Origin: an uncultured Clostridia bacterium
GTDB lineage: Bacteria > Bacillota > Clostridia > Oscillospirales > Oscillospiraceae
Length of the DNA: 7,967 nucleotides
Direction of reading: 5' to 3'
Assembly: GCA_946011705.1 (NCBI GenBank)
Contig: CAMGCA010000079.1
Span: 1 to 7,967, forward strand
The notes beneath the pieces are model-generated. The model was not told the DNA's origin and made no database searches. It worked only from the letters and a program-made list of their open reading frames with translations. Within the stretch, counting starts at the first letter, position 1, and each line of letters starts with the position of its first letter. This document shows, piece after piece, positions 5,525 to 7,967 of this stretch. The position numbers and the translations under genes were made by a program.

Positions 5525-6996
5525 AAGACTGCTCCAACCGCGGCAAGCTGATGGTCATGATCGGCCTGCTGGTCATCGCCCCGGTGGCAATTCTCCCGTT
5601 CTATCCGCAGGACATTGGCTATGCAATCTACTTTCTGCTGACCGGGCTGCTCTCTATCCTGGCAGGGGGTCTTGTATGCGCCTTTGGGAAGCGGGAAGCC
5701 TATTTCAGCTCTGACCGCCTGACAGCTCAGCGGCACAGCAATAATACCGTCCTGTTTACCTGGTTTTGGGGAATCGCCGTTGGCGCAATGCCCTTCTTCC
5801 TTTCGGGGCAGCTGTGTGTGGTGCAATCCCTGTTTGAATCCGTCAGCGGCTGGACAACCACCGGCCTTTCCGTGATGGATGTCACCAAGACCTCCAAAAT
5901 ATTCCTGTTCTATAGGAGCTTTATGCAATACTGCGGCGGTCTGGGCTTTGTGCTGATGATGGTCATGCTGGTTTCCGGGAAACGCTCCATGGATTTGTTC
6001 AACGCGGAGGGGCATCCCGACAAGCTGATGCCGAACCTCAAGCAAACCGCCCAGACCATTTTTGAAATGTACATCATGTTTCTGATTCTGGGAACGGCTG
6101 CCTATGTGGTTTGCGGAATGCCGCTGTTTGACAGCATGTGCCACGCCATGTGCAGCCTGTCCACCGGCGGTTTTTCTACGAAGCTGAACAGCATCGGCGA
6201 GTATCACAGTCTGCCCATTGAGATCGTCACCATCGTGCTGATGCTCATTGGTACGACCAACTTCGCGGTACTGCTGCTATTGCTTCGGGGCAAGTGGCGG
6301 CAGGCGTTACAGGTCAGCGAGGTACGGTTCCTGTTTTTGCTGCTGCTCATTTTCGTGCCGCTGATGGCCTTGTCTTTGTCCAGTGAATTGGGAATGGGCT
6401 TTGGGGAAGGCCTGCGCCATGCCCTGTTCAACGCGTCCTCTGCCCTGTCTACCTCTGGCTACGCCACCATGAGCTACGAAAACTGGCCCTCCTTTGCAAT
6501 CGGATTGATGATTCTGCTGATGCTGATTGGCGGCGGCATCGGTTCTACGGCAGGCGGCCTGAAGCTGTCCCGGGTTTACCTGATCCTGCGGATGATTGGC
6601 CAGAACATCAACAGGAAGCTGCTGCCCCAGCGGTGCGTGGATGCCCCTACCTACGTGAAAGCACAGGGAAGAACCAAAATTGATGGGGAACTCTGTTCCG
6701 ATACCGTGGGCTTTGTGGGCTGCTATCTCCTGCTGTTTGTTTCCGGGGCGCTGCTCCTCACCCTGACTGCCGGATGTGGTCTGGAAAAGGCCATGTTTGA
6801 ATTTGCTTCCGCCCTGGGCACGGTGGGCTTGTCCATTGGGCTGACGGGGACGGCGACCAACAACGCTACCCTGATTGTGGAAATGGCCGGCATGATTCTC
6901 GGCAGACTGGAAATCTTCATCGTGCTGACGGGAGGATACTATGGGCTTCAAGAAATCAAGTCCCTGGGACGAAGGCTGTTCAGGACGCACCGGTGA
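5512..6996 (+). CDS. trkH: TrkH-family potassium channel/transport subunit
   Basis: This 494-residue integral membrane protein is the ion-conducting subunit of the Trk system. Four pore-loop motifs of the SKT superfamily are visible: SGWTTTGL (112-119), SLSTGGF (215-221), ALSTSGY (311-317) and ALGTVGLS (434-441), each with the filter glycine (G118, G219, G316, G439). The glycine-rich GGGIGSTAGG segment at 340-349 marks the broken helix that acts as a gate, and R465 lies in the last helix, a position usually basic. The many hydrophobic segments give eight membrane helices plus extras at the N-terminus. Length fits TrkH (about 480). ATG 5512 overlaps the trkA end; ATG 5521 (4-base overlap) is an alternative, and the ribosome binding site GGTGAGG (5501-5507) is poor for either, suggesting coupling to trkA translation. 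It is the last gene of the operon; no clear terminator follows. Confidence 0.92.
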   Translation: MAKMKDCSNRGKLMVMIGLLVIAPVAILPFYPQDIGYAIYFLLTGLLSILAGGLVCAFGKREAYFSSDRLTAQRHSNNTVLFTWFWGIAVGAMPFFLSGQLCVVQSLFESVSGWTTTGLSVMDVTKTSKIFLFYRSFMQYCGGLGFVLMMVMLVSGKRSMDLFNAEGHPDKLMPNLKQTAQTIFEMYIMFLILGTAAYVVCGMPLFDSMCHAMCSLSTGGFSTKLNSIGEYHSLPIEIVTIVLMLIGTTNFAVLLLLLRGKWRQALQVSEVRFLFLLLLIFVPLMALSLSSELGMGFGEGLRHALFNASSALSTSGYATMSYENWPSFAIGLMILLMLIGGGIGSTAGGLKLSRVYLILRMIGQNINRKLLPQRCVDAPTYVKAQGRTKIDGELCSDTVGFVGCYLLLFVSGALLLTLTAGCGLEKAMFEFASALGTVGLSIGLTGTATNNATLIVEMAGMILGRLEIFIVLTGGYYGLQEIKSLGRRLFRTHR

Positions 6997-7067
6997 CATA
7001 CATCTCCAAATCTTTGCAAACCCTTAACCTCCCGCCTCAATTTGAAACGGCACATTTGCAGGATAGG

Positions 7068-7076
7068 TGGTATGAT
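7068..7076 (+). promoter_or_regulatory. Extended -10 promoter of the kdp remnant
   Basis: TATGAT (7071-7076) is preceded by TG at 7068-7069, an extended -10 motif. No -35 box is seen at the right distance, which fits either an extended -10 promoter or one once dependent on KdpE. The start would be near 7083, ahead of AAAAGGAGG at 7092-7100. Confidence 0.45.
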
Positions 7077-7108
7077 TCCCACGCAAAAGCGAAAAGGAGG
7101 TTTTGGCT

Positions 7109-7192
7109 ATGCAAATTGTAATCGGCGCGATTGGCGTACTGGCCATCGCAATTCTGGGATACCTATCCTGGGTACTAATGAAGGAGGAGTAA
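7109..7192 (+). CDS. kdpF: KdpF-like small membrane peptide
   Basis: A 27-residue peptide starts MQIVIGAIGVLAIAIL and ends VLMKEE, a single hydrophobic helix with a charged C-terminus. Size, style and position directly before the kdpA start match KdpF, the small subunit that stabilises the KdpFABC potassium pump. AAAAGGAGG lies 8 bases upstream, an excellent site. The end of the gene (AAGGAGG, 7181-7187) doubles as the ribosome binding site of kdpA. Since kdpA is destroyed and kdpB and kdpC are absent, the peptide has no partner here; it may still be made, without known use. Confidence 0.72.
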   Translation: MQIVIGAIGVLAIAILGYLSWVLMKEE

Positions 7193-7195
7193 AGA

Positions 7196-7435
7196 ATGAA
7201 TGCAGTATTACAGTATGTGCTGTATGTGGGAATTCTGGTGGCCATTTCTGTACCACTGGGAATCTACATGAGCAAGGTCATGGACGGGGAAGAATGTATC
7301 GTTTCCCGTGTCCTGGGGCCGGTGGAACGGGGCATCTACAAGCTGCTGCGCATTGACCCCAACGAAAACATGAGCTGCTGCGGGCGGGAATCGATGTGTA
7401 TACCACCGTCAACGTGCAGCATCTGGGGAGCCTGA
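7196..7435 (+). pseudogene. kdpA: kdpA fragment: first 60 codons, then frameshifted fusion
   Basis: The first 60 residues, MNAVLQYVLYVGILVAISVP onward to GIYKLLRIDPNENMS, match the N-terminus of KdpA, the K+-binding channel-like subunit of the Kdp ATPase, normally about 560 residues. Homology stops at codon 60 (7375), where an expected tryptophan codon is replaced by kdpD sequence read out of frame; translation adds 19 unrelated residues and stops at 7435. Only the first membrane helix remains and no selectivity loop, so it cannot carry potassium. The start has AAGGAGG upstream and looks intact. The join ATGAGCTG/CTGCGG suggests microhomology (GAGCTG) between kdpA and kdpD. Confidence 0.85.
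7375..7434 (+). pseudogene. kdpD: kdpD fragment, 20 codons
   Basis: In its own frame this encodes LLRAGIDVYTTVNVQHLGSL, which closely matches the conserved stretch AGIDVYTTVNVQHLESLND in the N-terminal KdpD domain of full-length KdpD sensors. That domain is absent from the kinase at 327-1853, so this piece came from a second, full-length kdpD. It is joined to kdpA on the left and kdpE on the right, each in another frame, and has no start or stop of its own. Confidence 0.8.
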
Positions 7436-7952
7436 AGCCATTCTTGCCGTTTCCACCCAGAATCCGGACATTGTGCTGCTGGATCTGGGCTTGCCGGATA
7501 TGGATGGGGTGGAGGTAATCCGCACGATCCGTTCTTGGTCAAACCTTCCGATTATTGTCATCAGCGCCAGAAGTGAGGAACGGGACAAAATTGAAGCCCT
7601 GGACGTGGGAGCGGATGATTATCTGACAAAGCCCTTCTCTGTGGAGGAGCTACTGGCAAGAATCCGTACCACCCAGCGGCGGCTGTCTTACATGACTTCG
7701 GAAATGCTGACGGCAGGATCGGTCTTTGAAAATGGAAAGCTTCGGGTGGATTATGCCGGTGGCTGTGCCTATCTGGATGGACAGGAGCTGCACCTGACGC
7801 CCATTGAATTCAAGCTGTTGTGCCTCCTCTGCCGAAACGTGGGGAAGGTTTTGACGCATACGTTTATTACCCAAAACATCTGGGGGCAAAGCTGGGACAG
7901 CAATATGGCCTCCCGGCGGGTCTTCATGGCAAACCTTCGCAAGAAGCTGTAA
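7434..7952 (+). pseudogene. kdpE: Second kdpE, truncated at both ends
   Basis: An open frame of 172 codons begins within homology, EAILAVSTQNPDIVLLDLGL, and runs to a stop at 7950-7952. Against the intact KdpE at 1843-2535 it lacks about 37 N-terminal residues, including the acidic Mg2+-binding cluster, and about 23 C-terminal residues, including the wing and the GVGYR motif. The phospho-acceptor aspartate (codon 7482) and the LTKPF motif remain. Without the acidic cluster it should not be phosphorylated, and without the wing it should bind DNA poorly. Shortly after the stop, another frame reads NPPRI, reminiscent of the NPAxPRYIL segment of KdpE, so the C-terminal loss may be a small deletion or frameshift rather than a large one. 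An internal GTG (7473) could start a shorter protein. It is a paralogue, not a copy, of the first kdpE. Confidence 0.82.
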
Positions 7953-7967
7953 CCCACCCCGGATTCT

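Noticed and set aside
6997..7067. CTCAC-type regulator sites before kdpF
   Set aside because: Only loose TTTGCA repeats (7013 and 7055) are present; no CTCAC pairs at 11-bp spacing were found.
7042..7356. 104-residue open frame overlapping kdpF and kdpA
   Set aside because: It is out of frame with the clearly recognisable KdpF and KdpA peptides and starts before their promoter.
1..7967. CRISPR array, tRNA or rRNA genes
   Set aside because: No regularly spaced repeats of CRISPR size and no tRNA or rRNA signature were seen on either strand.

Overview
The window is about 8 kb of moderately GC-rich bacterial DNA. Its dense co-directional genes, AAGGAGG-type ribosome binding sites, use of TTG and GTG starts, and protein styles suggest an anaerobic clostridial Firmicute, probably of the gut Ruminococcaceae/Oscillospirales type. 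That assignment is an inference from protein flavour, not from a marker gene. The theme is potassium (and magnesium) transport and its control.

Layout. Positions 1-265 hold no gene. They contain tandem repeats resembling the end of an IS21-family element, then a run of palindromes and hairpins, the last operator-like. A sigma70-type promoter (266-294) leads into a two-gene operon: a KdpD-type sensor kinase lacking the usual N-terminal KdpD and Usp domains (327-1853), overlapping a full-length KdpE-type response regulator (1843-2535). A strong hairpin (2544-2576) ends this operon and also ends the convergent corA-type Mg2+ channel gene (2580-3491, minus strand). A 500-bp divergent intergenic region (3492-3990) carries the corA promoter with an operator-like palindrome in its spacer, a widespread-looking dispersed repeat, and four CTCAC half-sites set on one helix face ahead of a -10 box. 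Four tightly coupled genes follow: a small TPR protein (3991-4389), a TrkA protein with only the N-terminal RCK domain (4386-4838), a TrkA with RCK_N plus RCK_C (4841-5524), and the TrkH channel subunit (5512-6996).

The last kilobase is a wrecked kdp operon. An intact 27-residue KdpF-like peptide (7109-7192) is followed by the first 60 codons of kdpA, then 20 codons of kdpD, then most of a second kdpE, each in a different reading frame. The rest of kdpA, all of kdpB and kdpC, and nearly all of kdpD are missing.

How it may work together (inference): the lineage appears to have lost the high-affinity Kdp ATPase, while a short KdpD plus an intact KdpE sit beside a Trk system. The paired CTCAC repeats before the Trk operon are a natural candidate target for the KdpE-type regulator. 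The most interesting items are the three-way kdpA/kdpD/kdpE fusion scar and this phased repeat array.
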